From Misgurnus anguillicaudatus (taxonomy: Eukaryota; Chordata; Actinopteri; Cypriniformes; Cobitidae), in NCBI RefSeq assembly GCF_027580225.2, contig NC_073341.2, positions 11,194,001-11,258,000 on the forward strand: 64,000 nt of DNA, written 5' to 3'. The notes beneath the pieces were generated by a model, which had not been told where the DNA came from, ran no database searches, and was given only the letters and a program-made list of their open reading frames with translations. The translations under genes and the position numbers were made by a program. Positions 49,734 through 62,724 of this stretch are shown here, one piece after another. How positions within the stretch are numbered: position 1 is the stretch's first letter; the number at the start of each line of letters is the position of its first letter.

Positions 49734-52680
49734 TGTGTGTGCGTGTGTCTGCGCGTGCATGTGTTAAATGATATGTTAAACACCCGTGTTCTGTCCTTTC
49801 GGCCGATGCTACTGTACTCAAAAAAATTCCAAGGTTGGCAGGTCTGTAAGATGCATTTTCAGTGATCATATCCAACCCAGGCTCACTTGCGATATGTACC
49901 TCTGCCTACAATTCTACATATCCTGAAATGCATTACTCCTGGTACAAATTGTTGCAGCTTTCAATGGAATGTTCACAAGAGGCATTTTGTTTCTGTTCAT
50001 TTTGATGGGGGATTTGTAAAAGTTACAAAGCAGACACATACAGAAATTAACATCCACTCCTCTTTGTTAAGTAGATTTTTACTGTTTGGTACCTGTTTAG
50101 AATCGTATGCATGCAAATGTGCGAGATGCATAGCAACTTACACGGTCCTTGTGGTTTAATTTTAATGAAACACAGCTGACCAAAACAGACAGATGCATGT
50201 GAAACATTCAATACCGTCCCTTTTGTTAGTCACCACTATGGTCCTGTACGCCTCTAGTGGACATTCCATCGAAAGCTTCAATGATTTGTACCAGGAGTAA
50301 TGGTTATGCAGAAATGTAGGCAGAGGTACGTATCACGAGTGAGACTGGGTTGCACTTAGCATCACCTATTCTGCATTTTGTTGCCCTGTACTTTACATGT
50401 GCAATGACAATAAAGTTTAATCTAATCTATTCTTTTAAGAAATGGTTCTTTAAAGGGGTCATATGACAAATATTTTGTTACGGTTCACATAAATGTTGCC
50501 TAAAAATTTAAGTTTTCGCAAAATAATGTGATTGTTAAAAATGCTAGTTTTTTATGCTTGTTACTTAAATGTTAATTATCTTATGCAAACCTTTTTAGAA
50601 GCCTGCCAAAAGATCCACCCAAAAGTGCCAGCTAAGGTGTTAGAGGACTGCATTGCAGACACTTTAAAATATGCTCCCCATCGTGAGTCAAGGGTGAGTC
50701 ACCCCAGAATTATGACAGACAAAAAAGAAACAAAACTGCAAGACAAAAATACACAATTTTATTTCATTTCTGCAACCATGCCTCAAGTTTACAAAAACGA
50801 GATGTCTGAAGGTGTATATTCATTATTTTGCAAAGGCACAATGTGTTCTTTTTATAGTGAGTGTAGTGTACACAGTGTTGGATATCTTACTCCTATCCGT
50901 GTGACTAATAATTTGTATTTTAAACAGTGGCGGCCGTTGACTTCTCTTCCGAGGGGACCGAAAATCAAAATATGTGTATTGGAGTGTCATGTGTTGCTCG
51001 TCATTCCAAAATATGTGTTTGTTGCATCATGTGAACACACTCACGTTCACAAAATATTCCCAAGTCACTAAAACTAAACTATGATTACACATAAGATTAA
51101 GGGAGTATCTGGCAAATTATATCTTTTATCATTTTCATAAACCCTTCAGACTTGTGTGCAGCAGGCACTTATTTTGACAAGAAGCATGATGCACATGGTT
51201 CACATGATGCACAGAACACATATTTTAAAATGATGAACCACACATGACGGGCTAAATGCATGTTGTGACGTATTGTGCGCCCTTGAAAAAGAAATCACCG
51301 TCCGCCACTGATTTTAAGCAGTCTCTGCTGTTATAACGTCAAAATTAGTGAACGCGCTGGAGCCTCACATAAACATAATATCAGTTATAGTATTGACATT
51401 ACAGTTTGTTAATCATAGAACGCATTGCAGTCACACACATTTAACGATCAGTTGTACATTCTGTGTTGGTTAGTGTGAGCACCAACTTACCACGCTGACC
51501 AACACTTTTTTGTGCATGTGATAAATTATGCTTAAAGGAACACGCCCATATTTTGAGATTTTAGCTTATTCACTGTATTCCCCTAGAGTTGGATAAGTCC
51601 ATACATACCTTTCTCATCTCTGTGAATTCCGTAACTCTGTCTGACGCAGCCCCCTCTAGCTTAGCTTAGCACAAGGACTGGAAGTGAATGGCTCCAGCTA
51701 GCATACTGCTCCCAATAACATTTTCCTATTTGTGTGTTGTGATTTGTGTGGTCACACCGTGTACAAATAACAAGGTCCTATGAGACACAACCATCTTTTA
51801 AGAGTATACATACTGGGAACTATATTCTTAGAAGGTGAAGCACTGCTACTTGTGTGGAGTGATTTGCTCGCAGCACCCAAGAAGCCCCCTGGTGAGGAGT
51901 AGAGAGTTTGGTCAAAGTTGTGCTAATCACTCCACACAAGTAGCAGTGCTTTGTCTTCTGAGAATAAAGTTCCCAGTATGTATACTGTTAAAAGATAGCT
52001 GTGTCTCTTTTAGGACCTTGTTATTTGTACACGGTGTGACTATATAAATCACAACACAGAAATAGGAAAATGTTGGCATTATTTTGTCATTTATTGGGAG
52101 CTGTATGCTAGCTGGAGCCATTCAATTCCAGACTTTGTGCTAAGATAAGCTAGCGGTGGGTACGTCAGACAGAGTTACAGCATGCACGGAGATGAGAAAG
52201 GTATGTATGGACTTATCTTACTTTGGGGGATACGGTGAAAAAGCTAAGATCCCAAAATGTCAGCGTGTTCCTTTAACAAGGATACTGGAACCAGGAGCTA
52301 ACTATAAAACCTTGCTTACATAATCATCATAAAATGAAAACACTTGCATTTGTGATTAATGACAGATGTACGGTTTTTTTCTTGTTTTACGTAAATTCAT
52401 TTTGGCTAGACGTTTATTTGTCATTTATAATGATTGCTGTAGAAATCTATTTTAATTTGTAATTATGTAAATTCAAAACTTTGTATTACAATTGTATAGC
52501 TACATTTCCAAAATATCTTGTTTCTGAATACCAGAAAACTTTAAAGGATTAGCTTATAGTTTGTAGTTTATAATAGCAGTTTTGACTATTCATATTTAAT
52601 ATTTATACTTACTGCACAGGATCTAATCAATTTTATTCTATTTACTTTTACAGATGGAGCATGAACAGCAGACGGACTAG
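22602..52680 (+). CDS. DUF4806-type protein gene, eleven exons, frame-broken
   Basis: Eleven exons with GT/AG junctions were read by eye: 22602-22679, 22838-22949, 23870-23998, 26575-26628, 26704-26772, 26849-26890, 27035-27139, 40859-41069, 45519-45670, 50599-50693 and 52654-52680 (TAG). Phases agree except at two A-runs (exons 8 and 9). The N-terminal part has VIKFPQDNTVDVVPSNWLE and IYCYWPRKNF, the middle is charged and low in complexity, and the C-terminal part has an LLLGGKTPGDAIRRVLRTI core seen in DUF4806 proteins. DUF4806 has no known biochemical role. Such genes often accompany CACTA/EnSpm transposases, and the nearest upstream gene here is one on the same strand, so I infer an accessory transposon gene. 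The start exon is missing. Confidence 0.75.
22991..23824. mobile_element. Non-autonomous hAT element in a DUF4806 intron
   Basis: The inverted ends are TGGAGATGCACCGATCG and GCAATCGGTGCATCTTTA. The flanks TTTAATAC (22983-22990) and TTTAATAG (23825-23832) match at 7 of 8 positions. It sits 41 bp after one exon and 45 bp before the next without touching either splice site. Confidence 0.85.
24037..24989. mobile_element. Non-autonomous element with 4-bp TSD, copy 1
   Basis: The ends GAAGAGTTTGGTTCCAAAAC and GTTTTGGAACCAAACTCTTC are perfect inverted repeats, flanked by ATAT on both sides. It is nearly identical to the element at 57484-58453. No transposase frame. A 4-bp non-TTAA duplication fits a Sola-like family, which is inference. 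Confidence 0.85.
25311..26519. mobile_element. Second copy of the CAGGGTTCC / GTCTTAA family
   Basis: It starts CAGGGTTCCTGTGGGGTC and ends CCTGCAGAAACCCTG with GGTCTTAAAA motifs, as in the element at 12727-15359. The flanks TTTAT and TTCAT (25306-25310 and 26520-26524) agree at 4 of 5, again pointing to a 5-bp duplication. It lies just upstream of the exon at 26575. Confidence 0.8.
26575..27139 (+). CDS. DUF4806 gene, exons 4-7 seen
   Basis: Four short exons (26575-26628, 26704-26772, 26849-26890, 27035-27139) all begin and end in phase 1, so any could be skipped without frame loss. They encode a charged linker including EEDMPAPKMSRTVNTS, EEDQPSSKRPINKDNIM, FTPRREFFGERMAK and ESDRELLFE. No domain is recognised. 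Introns are only 75-145 bp, in contrast to the transposon-filled ones around them. Confidence 0.75.
27140..27691. other. Intron sequence before the large nest
   Basis: AT-rich intron without recognisable repeats or coding sequence. It ends at the ATGGTTAT target site (27684-27691). Confidence 0.5.
29191..29224. repeat. (GA)n microsatellite
   Basis: An uninterrupted GA run of about 34 bases inside the level-2 hAT. Confidence 0.95.
30257..30836. repeat. Tandem array, about 145-160 bp unit
   Basis: CATCTACTTGTTTACTC recurs at 30261, 30417 and 30563. CCTCATATTTGACGCGCTTT recurs, with small changes, at about 30364, 30507, 30669 and 30811. Roughly four diverged units. The level-4 hAT is inserted at the end of the last unit. 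Overlapping minus-strand open frames follow the repeat and are not credible genes. Confidence 0.8.
31274..31591. mobile_element. Palindromic MITE, level 5 of the nest
   Basis: This 318-bp near-perfect palindrome has arms built of GGTGCTATATAGCACC and GTGAAGAACCAGTGAAGCACC motifs. The ends TACTCTAAAAAA and TTTTTTAGAGTG are flanked by TA (31272-31273 and 31592-31593). A TA target suggests a Tc1/mariner-type mobiliser. Single-stranded it would fold into a hairpin along almost its whole length. Confidence 0.85.
31906..33754 (-). pseudogene. BED-finger hAT transposase, one frameshift
   Basis: This is the transposase of the enclosing hAT. The first frame (33754-33359, 131 codons) has a BED-type finger: C23 and C26 in KCNICSKL, H53 in LKANHIQDY. 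The usual second His position appears to be Tyr57. The second frame (33375 to about 31906, 488 residues) has TTDCWS (D about 47), RDSGANM (D about 113), SCSAHTLQLV, PTRWNSTLHML and a C-terminal hAT dimerisation region with PSSVPSERIFSEIG and NYEKKRSRL-like sequence. The frames overlap by a few bases near 33360-33375, where a small indel separates VGFRRLIA from QPRYS. The start follows a TGTTTTAG acceptor. Confidence 0.88.
34129..34209. repeat. (TC)n(AC)n microsatellite
   Basis: A short TC run passes into about 65 bases of AC within the 5' part of the level-4 hAT. Confidence 0.95.
36266..36349 (-). other. Likely 5' untranslated exon of the hAT transposase gene
   Basis: On the minus strand a GC-richer stretch (CTCCAGCTTCCAGTGCCTAA) ends at AAACG|GTAAGG. 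It could splice to the TGTTTTAG|TCATTACCTG acceptor just before the transposase ATG, across a 2.5 kb intron. No ATG-initiated frame continues through it. The transcript start is unknown. Confidence 0.45.
37844..38370. other. Intron sequence right of the nest
   Basis: AT-rich intron without a recognisable element. It ends at the TTA target of the next insertion. Confidence 0.5.
38371..40399. mobile_element. Harbinger-like element, 3-bp TSD TTA
   Basis: AGGCGGGCGTACACGGTGCGA and TCGCACCGTGTACGCCCAGCT-like ends are inverted, with TTA on both sides (38368-38370 and 40400-40402). CGAGCTCGCA-type repeats lie inside both ends. An internal inverted pair, GTGACCGGACATCATGACA and TGTGATGTCCGGTCAC, occurs at about 38740-38850. 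No transposase was found. The 3-bp TTA duplication suggests PIF/Harbinger. Confidence 0.8.
40859..41069 (+). CDS. DUF4806 gene, exon 8 with A-run frame change
   Basis: The CATTTCAG acceptor is followed by KKLERAMFVRLDKLEQKMSA (coiled-coil-like), then LDDLCLKLQDNDFRKK at the start of the DUF4806 region. The exon ends in a run of ten A and CT|GTAAGT. The next exon needs a phase-1 junction, but this one is phase 2. Nine A would fit. The exon follows 13.7 kb of intron. Confidence 0.75.
41070..42406. other. Intron, with one small element
   Basis: Native intron plus the element at 41466-41731 and, from about 42068, a left-end-like remnant reading GCTTGTTGCGGTAGTTGG with CACCGG motifs. No coding sequence recognised. 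Confidence 0.5.
41466..41731. mobile_element. MITE with TATACTGCCC ends
   Basis: TATACTGCCCTACAAAG and CTTTGGAGGGCAGTATA are inverted ends of a 266-bp element. I recognise it as a common zebrafish repeat (GCAGTAACTACGC inside). The TSD is not resolved. Confidence 0.7.
42407..44618. mobile_element. Non-autonomous hAT element, 8-bp TSD GTTGTTGT
   Basis: TAGGGCTGCACGATAT and ATTATCGTGCAGCCCTA are inverted ends. GTTGTTGT is perfectly duplicated (42399-42406 and 44619-44626). CATATCGC repeats lie inside both ends. A Harbinger-like element (43228-44069) is nested in it. Confidence 0.92.
43228..44069. mobile_element. Harbinger-like element, 3-bp TSD TAA
   Basis: GGGGGTTTTCACACCTG and CAGATGTGAAAACGCCC are inverted ends, with TAA on both sides (43225-43227 and 44070-44072). 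GGACCAAA/TTTGGTCC motifs are repeated inside. Long open frames on both strands mirror one another and reflect the repeats, not genes. Confidence 0.85.
44640..44734. mobile_element. Right-end remnant of the CAGGGTTCC / GTCTTAA family
   Basis: GGTCTTAAAAAGGTCTTAAAA then CCTGTAGGAACCCTG matches the right ends at 15359 and 26519. No left end was found nearby, so it is truncated. Confidence 0.6.
45519..45670 (+). CDS. DUF4806 gene, exon 9 with A-run frame change
   Basis: The TTATTATAG acceptor is followed by LLLGGKTPGDAIRRVLRTIG, TNGLWSKYSMRGRKGK and, after a one-base frame change, FGELNICSVII. The break is at a run of seven A after GGGG, where eight would keep the frame. As written, the frame stops at TGA (45647-45649). 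The exon ends ATTC|GTGAGT, and the next insertion begins only 13 bp later. Confidence 0.8.
46304..46567. repeat. GT/GTAC-rich satellite
   Basis: About 264 bases of GTGTGTGTACGTGTGTG units with TAC at irregular spacing. Long open frames exist in all three plus frames and one minus frame only because the tract lacks stops. They are not genes. Confidence 0.95.
47412..47602. mobile_element. Short MITE with GGGGCC ends
   Basis: GGGGCCCGTACCATGAA and TTCATGGTATAGGCCCC are inverted ends of a 191-bp element with internal ACCAA/TTGGT pairs. Confidence 0.7.
49147..49430. repeat. Common TTCACCC-type fish repeat
   Basis: GGGGGTAGTTAACTTAAAAAATG at the left and TTTCATTTATGGGTGAACTATC at the right match the repeat also seen at 14482-14695 and 56352-56527. 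Confidence 0.5.
49647..49765. repeat. (GT)n microsatellite
   Basis: About 90 bases of pure GT followed by degenerate GTGC/GTCT units. The HTHTHT-type minus frames over it are artefacts. Confidence 0.95.
49873..50352. mobile_element. Non-autonomous element with CAACCCAGGCTCAC ends
   Basis: CAACCCAGGCTCACTTGCGA and GTGAGACTGGGTTG are inverted ends, and TACCTCTGCCTACA / TGTAGGCAGAGGTA extends the pairing. A second pair, TACTCCTGGTACAAAT / ATTTGTACCAGGAGTA, lies inside. The TSD is not resolved. Confidence 0.75.
50599..50693 (+). CDS. DUF4806 gene, exon 10
   Basis: The TTTTTAG acceptor is followed by ACQKIHPKVPAKVLEDCIAD and TLKYAPHRESR, ending AGG|GTGAGT in phase 0. This matches the C-terminal helix region of DUF4806 proteins. 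Confidence 0.8.
50925..51310. mobile_element. Short hAT element, TSD ATTTTAA(A/G)
   Basis: CAGTGGCGGCCG and CGTCCGCCACTG ends are inverted, and the flanks ATTTTAAA (50917-50924) and ATTTTAAG (51311-51318) match at 7 of 8. Confidence 0.85.
51532..52276. mobile_element. Long fold-back element with TTAA target
   Basis: A 745-bp palindrome: TTAAAGGAACACGCCCATAT at the left and AATGTCAGCGTGTTCCTTTAA at the right, pairing nearly to the centre (CTGCTACTTGTGTGGAGTGA / TCACTCCACACAAGTAGCAG). TTAA lies at both edges (51532-51535 and 52273-52276), so piggyBac- or Kolobok-type mobilisation is plausible. It sits in the last DUF4806 intron. Confidence 0.85.
52654..52680 (+). CDS. DUF4806 gene, terminal exon 11
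   Basis: A TTTTACAG acceptor is followed by MEHEQQTD and TAG in phase 0, completing ...APHRESR. ATTAAA follows 60 bases later. Confidence 0.65.
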   Translation: MEHEQQTD

Positions 52681-52739
52681 TTTTCAGCACCCACACAGAC
52701 ATCCACATTTATTTAAGTTCTTACTGATTGTATGTTTTT

Positions 52740-52745
52740 ATTAAA
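52740..52745 (+). terminator. Poly(A) signal ATTAAA
   Basis: ATTAAA lies 60 bases after the TAG of the last DUF4806 exon, the usual distance for a short 3' UTR. Confidence 0.5.
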
Positions 52746-52852
52746 GTACTTACATTTCCTGTCAATTTATAATTATTTTTCATTAGTGTTAACCTACATT
52801 TTAAACTTTGTTACATTTTATATAATTTTATCTGTTAACGAGTTAAGTTGTA

Positions 52853-53040
52853 CATGTTGTTACAGTCTTGTTCAAAATAATAGCAGTACAATGTGACTAA
52901 CCAGAATAATCAAAGTTTTTAGTATATTTTTTATTGCTACGTGGCAAACAAGTTACCAGTAGGTTCAGTAGATTCTCAGAAAACAAACAAGACCCAGCAT
53001 TCATGATATGCACGCTCTTAAGGCTGTGCAATTGGGCAAT
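52853..53040. mobile_element. Truncated copy of a TTGTTCAAAATAATAGCAG repeat
   Basis: Its left end and about 188 bases match an abundant zebrafish DNA-transposon repeat that I recognise. It is cut at 53040, where the duplicated Harbinger-like segment begins. Confidence 0.6.
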
Positions 53041-53300
53041 TAGCAGCAAACACACTGTGCGGTGATCATGCCGAATTTCTGACACTGCCAGAAAACTATC
53101 GTAGGCTATCTTTGGACGCAAGACCGGGAAAACGGACGTCTTTGAACCTCTCTCACTGTACGACATAGGACCACCGATGGAGAGCCACGATCACAGAAAT
53201 CGCGACGATAGTTTCACGATGGCAATCTTTCGTCTGGGACAACCAATTATCGTGCAGTGTATTCCGGGCTTAAGATGTTTCTAATGGAATCCTATAAGAT
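53041..53300. repeat. Partial duplicate of the 53524-54166 element
   Basis: This segment repeats 53938-54198 at an offset of 897 bp with few differences. It includes the right inverted end (TGTATTCCGGGCT) and the following minisatellite flank. It has no left end. Confidence 0.85.
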
Positions 53301-53520
53301 TTAAAATTTTTGTTTTGTCTTAAAATCCTTTAGAAATATCCTCTAATAGAATCCTTTAGGATTTTTCTAATGGAATCCTATAAGATTTTTCTAATGGAAT
53401 CCTATAAGATTTTCTAATGGAATCCTATTAGATTTTTCTAATGGAATCCTATAAGATTTTTCTAATGGAATCCTATAAGATTTTTCTAATGGAATCCTAT
53501 AAGATTTTTGTAATAGAATC
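53276..53520. repeat. 24-bp minisatellite
   Basis: About eight to ten units of TTTTTCTAATGGAATCCTAT-AAGA. The same array resumes at 54170-54300, so the element at 53524-54166 is inserted in it. Confidence 0.9.
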
Positions 53521-53523
53521 TAA

Positions 53524-54166
53524 AGCCCGGAATACACTGCACGATAGAAACCCGGCAGTATTACTGAATGACCATGTTTCCCTCCCTCATTTCCCCCTGA
53601 GAGGAGAGATATCTGCATTTTGGTTCTGCAAAAAAGTCCTCCGATGATGTAATATGACGATTTTTGCATCATCGGAGGACTTTTTTGCAGAACCAAAATG
53701 CAGATATCTCTCCTCTCAGAGGGAAATGAGGGAGGGAAACATGGTCATTCAGTAATACTGCCGGGTTTCTACAGATACAAAGCTGAATGCTAAATCGGTG
53801 AAGTATCCCTTTAAACTCGGGTACGAGAGGCATGTAGACTGTACAATGATGACACGGGAGCTTCGGCGGCTGCGTCACACGTTGCGCAACGTCACCAGCA
53901 TGCGCTCGTGGTAAACAAATACCGTCGCGCAGGTCGTAGCAGCAAACACACTGTGCGGTGATCATGCCGAATTTCTGACACTGCCAGAAAACTATCGTAG
54001 GCTATCTTTGGACGCAACACCTGGAAAACGGCCGTCTTTGAACCTCTCTCACTGTACGACATAGGACCACCGATGGAGAGCCACGATCACAGAAATCGCG
54101 ACGATAGTTTCACGATGGCAATCTTTCGTCTGGGACAACCAATTATCGTGCAGTGTATTCCGGGCT
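53524..54166. mobile_element. Harbinger-like element with a 103-bp internal hairpin
   Basis: AGCCCGGAATACACTGCACG and CGTGCAGTGTATTCCGGGCT are perfect inverted ends, flanked by TAA (53521-53523 and 54167-54169). Inside, 53547-53649 and 53667-53769 are near-perfect inverted arms with a 17-bp loop. The rest is unique. The 3-bp TAA duplication suggests PIF/Harbinger. Confidence 0.85.
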
Positions 54167-54300
54167 TAAGATGTTTCTAATGGAATCCTATAAGATTTTT
54201 CTAATGGAATCCTATAGGATTTTCTAATGGAACGGTTCCAAAATATGATAGAAATTCTAATTAGATTTCTGTACAGGATTCTTATTAAAAATCCTATAGG

Positions 54301-54758
54301 ATTTTTTTGACAAGAGATTGTAGTAAAACCAAGGTTAATTTTCGTGGTATTTGTAGTAACACTCTGGTCATACAAATGACATTCATTTCACCAAAAAACA
54401 TGGTTATTACACTTTTACTATAATAACATTTGGTTAATTTTCATAAGGATTTGCTAAAGTAATAGCTTGATCTGTGTTAATGCCCAAATCAAGTTATTTT
54501 CAATATTACTTTTTATTTTTAATTGCCACACTATGACCAAAAGCCTATAAATCTCTATCACCTCATGTAAAATACTGTACAGTGGGGGAAATAAGTATCA
54601 TTTAAATTTTCACCTGACTTTGTGCATTTATAATGTGTACACAGATATTCAAATTTGCTCACTGTGACTGTAAAACCCCTAACCTGAATCATGACCTTCT
54701 GTATTTGTCATGGTAATTTTTTATCATTATGATGATTATAACAGGCTGTTTCCTACAG
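54301..54758. other. Non-coding stretch
   Basis: AT-rich. TACAGTGGGGGAAATAAGTAT at 54578 resembles the left end of a Tc1-like repeat, but no right end follows. Confidence 0.4.
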
Positions 54759-55263
54759 GAAGAAGATAGATCCATTGCTGCCCAAGCTAAGCTTTTTTGA
54801 CACAAGTGTGACATCCCGAAAAAAAAAACCATTAATGACCGGTGGGTGAAGGACCTCCTCCTGAGGTATGTGCAGCTGTTCGGTCTCCTGCTACCTCGAG
54901 GTCAACGTGGACAGGGCAATTCATGGGCAGGGCCGCCTCAGGTCGTTCACTTTCCTCGAGATGCGGCAGCCTGCACAAGCTGGGACCGGCCAAGAGAGAA
55001 AATGGTGCAGGAGGTGTACACCTCTACAAAGCAGTGGCTAGTGATGAAGGAGGAGGACATCACCACCAAGTCCCTGAAGTGCTTCAGGCGCTACATTCTC
55101 GATAGAGAGGTAGGTCACGGTGACTTTAAACAGCCTTGATTGTTACTAAACACATGCTATGTTAAGGCAAACCTCAAAGCTGAAACTTCCCTGTAATTCA
55201 CAGAAGCTTCAACCAGATGCCACTCTTCCTGCCGCGACTTCCAGCTCTTCAAGAAGAGAACCA
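54759..55263 (+). CDS. Unrecognised two-exon coding fragment
   Basis: Exon 54759-55109 follows TCCTACAG and ends GAG|GTAGGT in phase 0. Exon 55204-about 55263 follows TTCACAG in the same phase. From about 54830 the frame reads [40 protein letters not shown] and [17 protein letters not shown], then [20 protein letters not shown]. The Trp- and Arg-rich, Pro/Ser-ending sequence looks like real protein, but I do not recognise it. Upstream, T6 and A10 runs break the frame (TGA after AKLF). Downstream it is cut by antisense BEL/Pao sequence. The lower GC skew and loss of an in-frame end suggest a remnant, host or transposon-borne. Confidence 0.45.
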
Positions 55264-55264
55264 G

Positions 55265-55560
55265 GCCCAGTCAGTAGATGTTCATTCAGAGAAGTATTCT
55301 GAAATCTTGCAGAGCAATCAAAGACAATGCGAATCTTGCCTGGCTTCTGCGGGTTGTAAACCCCATGATGAGGTATATATACCATGCTGGCTGATTGTTT
55401 AACTGCATCTCTGGGACCTTTTCAGCATTGCCTCTTGCTATTATGTCTTTCATGAAAGCCAGGTAGTCTTTGTGGTATTGCTCATCCCTCTTTAAACGCT
55501 TGTCTAAGGATTTGAGTCTATGCTCTGCACACGCTTTGTTGTTAAAAAATACATCCAACC
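55265..55560 (-). pseudogene. BEL/Pao pol fragment, reverse-transcriptase start
   Basis: The minus strand reads [36 protein letters not shown] and PAWYI, typical of the region just before and into the reverse transcriptase of BEL/Pao retrotransposons. The frame then changes by two bases. Downstream, the family's conserved VFDCSA-like segment is visible in another frame. This is a short, broken scrap with no LTRs. It lies antisense across the end of the preceding exon fragment. Confidence 0.7.
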
Positions 55561-56733
55561 TTATTGTAAAGTGTCACTATAGTAATAATGTGCCCATGCT
55601 TATGAAACTTAAAAGGGTTTCGGCCTTCAGCCTTCATCAAAAAATGTCCACGTACACACATGCACTCACACTCCCTCAATACAAATGGCAGGATTACAAT
55701 AGTCTCTGAGTTCTGCTTGACTATTTTAATATTGTACCCATCTTGGGGATTATTTTCTCTTCACTAGAGAGACTAGTGCTTGAGTGGTGCAGTACTCACT
55801 GTATCCCCTGCTGCTCTCAACAAGATTAGAGACCCTGCACTTTGACTCCCAATCCTGCCCTCTTCATGGTGTCCAGGCACTCAGCGCTCATTCTGTACCA
55901 ACAGCTAACATTAAAGTCACCTCACTGTTGGATGTACTGTACTGATGTGGCATAAGCATTCATTTAAATGAGCTAGATACTATGTTTTGATTGGAGATTT
56001 CTGTTTGGCTTCATTGCAAAACGGAGAGCTACAGCTATTAACCCTGTTGCAACCAATACATTCAAAGAAACATATAAACTTCTTTTTATTCTCTAGTAGC
56101 AGTTCAAGGTGCTTCAAGATGACTTGTGCACTTTTTCTAACATGTCACGAGCAGGCAAATCGATATCATGCCATGCAGGGCTTTTACAGTGATGAGTTCA
56201 TCTGTTCCACATCCATCAAACTAAAGCAGCATGTCGGTTTACTTTCACCTCCATTTAGTTAAATTCTGTGAGTCTGAGGACAGACTGAAAAAAATTAATA
56301 GATCATTCTCAAAAGAAGTCCAATTCATACGAAGAGCAATATACAATTGAGTTGTTCACCCAATCTTTAAAAATAATTTGTTTTAAACCTGTGTGACTTT
56401 ACTTTTATCCGCATACAACAGAAGAAAAAATGTAGGGAATGTTTATGATGTATTTTCCGTATGATGAAATTGACTTTTTTCATGTACAACTATCAGAATT
56501 ATTTTAGCTGAACTGTCACTTCAAGAATTTGCTTAAAATTACTGTAAGAAAACGGTCACAGTTTCATGTGAGTAAAAAACTAAAGTTCTGATTTGTATAG
56601 TTTTTAGTTTTGATTTGTTGTATTCTGGCTTAGAAGTCACTCCAACAGGCCCGACACAGCCCAGTGGATCCCTGGAAAAGCATTCGTCACCATTGGCACT
56701 CAATATGATCATTCAACCGGTCTCTGATGAAGT
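55561..56733. other. Intergenic stretch before stk33
   Basis: No gene recognised. 55600-55640 has a TTTCGGCCTTCAGCCTTCATC motif of unknown origin. A common repeat lies at 56352-56527. The stk33 3' UTR must lie in the right part. Confidence 0.5.
56352..56527. repeat. Common TTCACCC-type fish repeat
   Basis: GTTCACCCAATCTTTAAAAAT, AAACCTGTGTGACTTT and GCTGAACTGTCACTTC follow the order of the widespread cyprinid repeat seen twice elsewhere in the window. Confidence 0.55.
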
Positions 56734-62662
<5,929 letters not shown>

Positions 62663-62724
62663 TCATTGTGTGTGTGCGAGTATGAGAATGAAAAGAACAA
62701 ACCTTTGGACCCGAGAGCCTCAAC

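Larger units (their letters stand above)
48305..49843. mobile_element. Element with ACCTGCCAACCT ends
   Basis: ACCTGCCAACCT and AGGTTGGCAGGT are inverted. The left part (TTTGCGTAGCAGGTACTC, then TCTAAACTACGC) recurs in diverged form at about 45967-46066. A common GGGACAGTTCACC-like repeat (49147-49430) and a (GT)n tract lie inside. No TSD found. Confidence 0.5.

Noticed and set aside
49549..49875. Minus frames with long HTHTHT stretches
   Set aside because: Produced by the (GT)n tract at 49647-49765.
50353..50435. Possible 3' tail of a LINE (GCAATGACAATAAAGTTTAATC)
   Set aside because: The sequence resembles LINE 3' ends, but no upstream LINE body is present and the match is short.
53276..53520. 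CRISPR-like regular repeat
   Set aside because: The 24-bp units are head-to-tail without spacers, so this is a minisatellite in a eukaryotic genome.
55264..55402. Continuation of the plus-strand exon at 55204 to a stop near 55309
   Set aside because: From about 55265 the sequence is the antisense of a BEL/Pao reverse-transcriptase fragment, so the plus frame there is not native.
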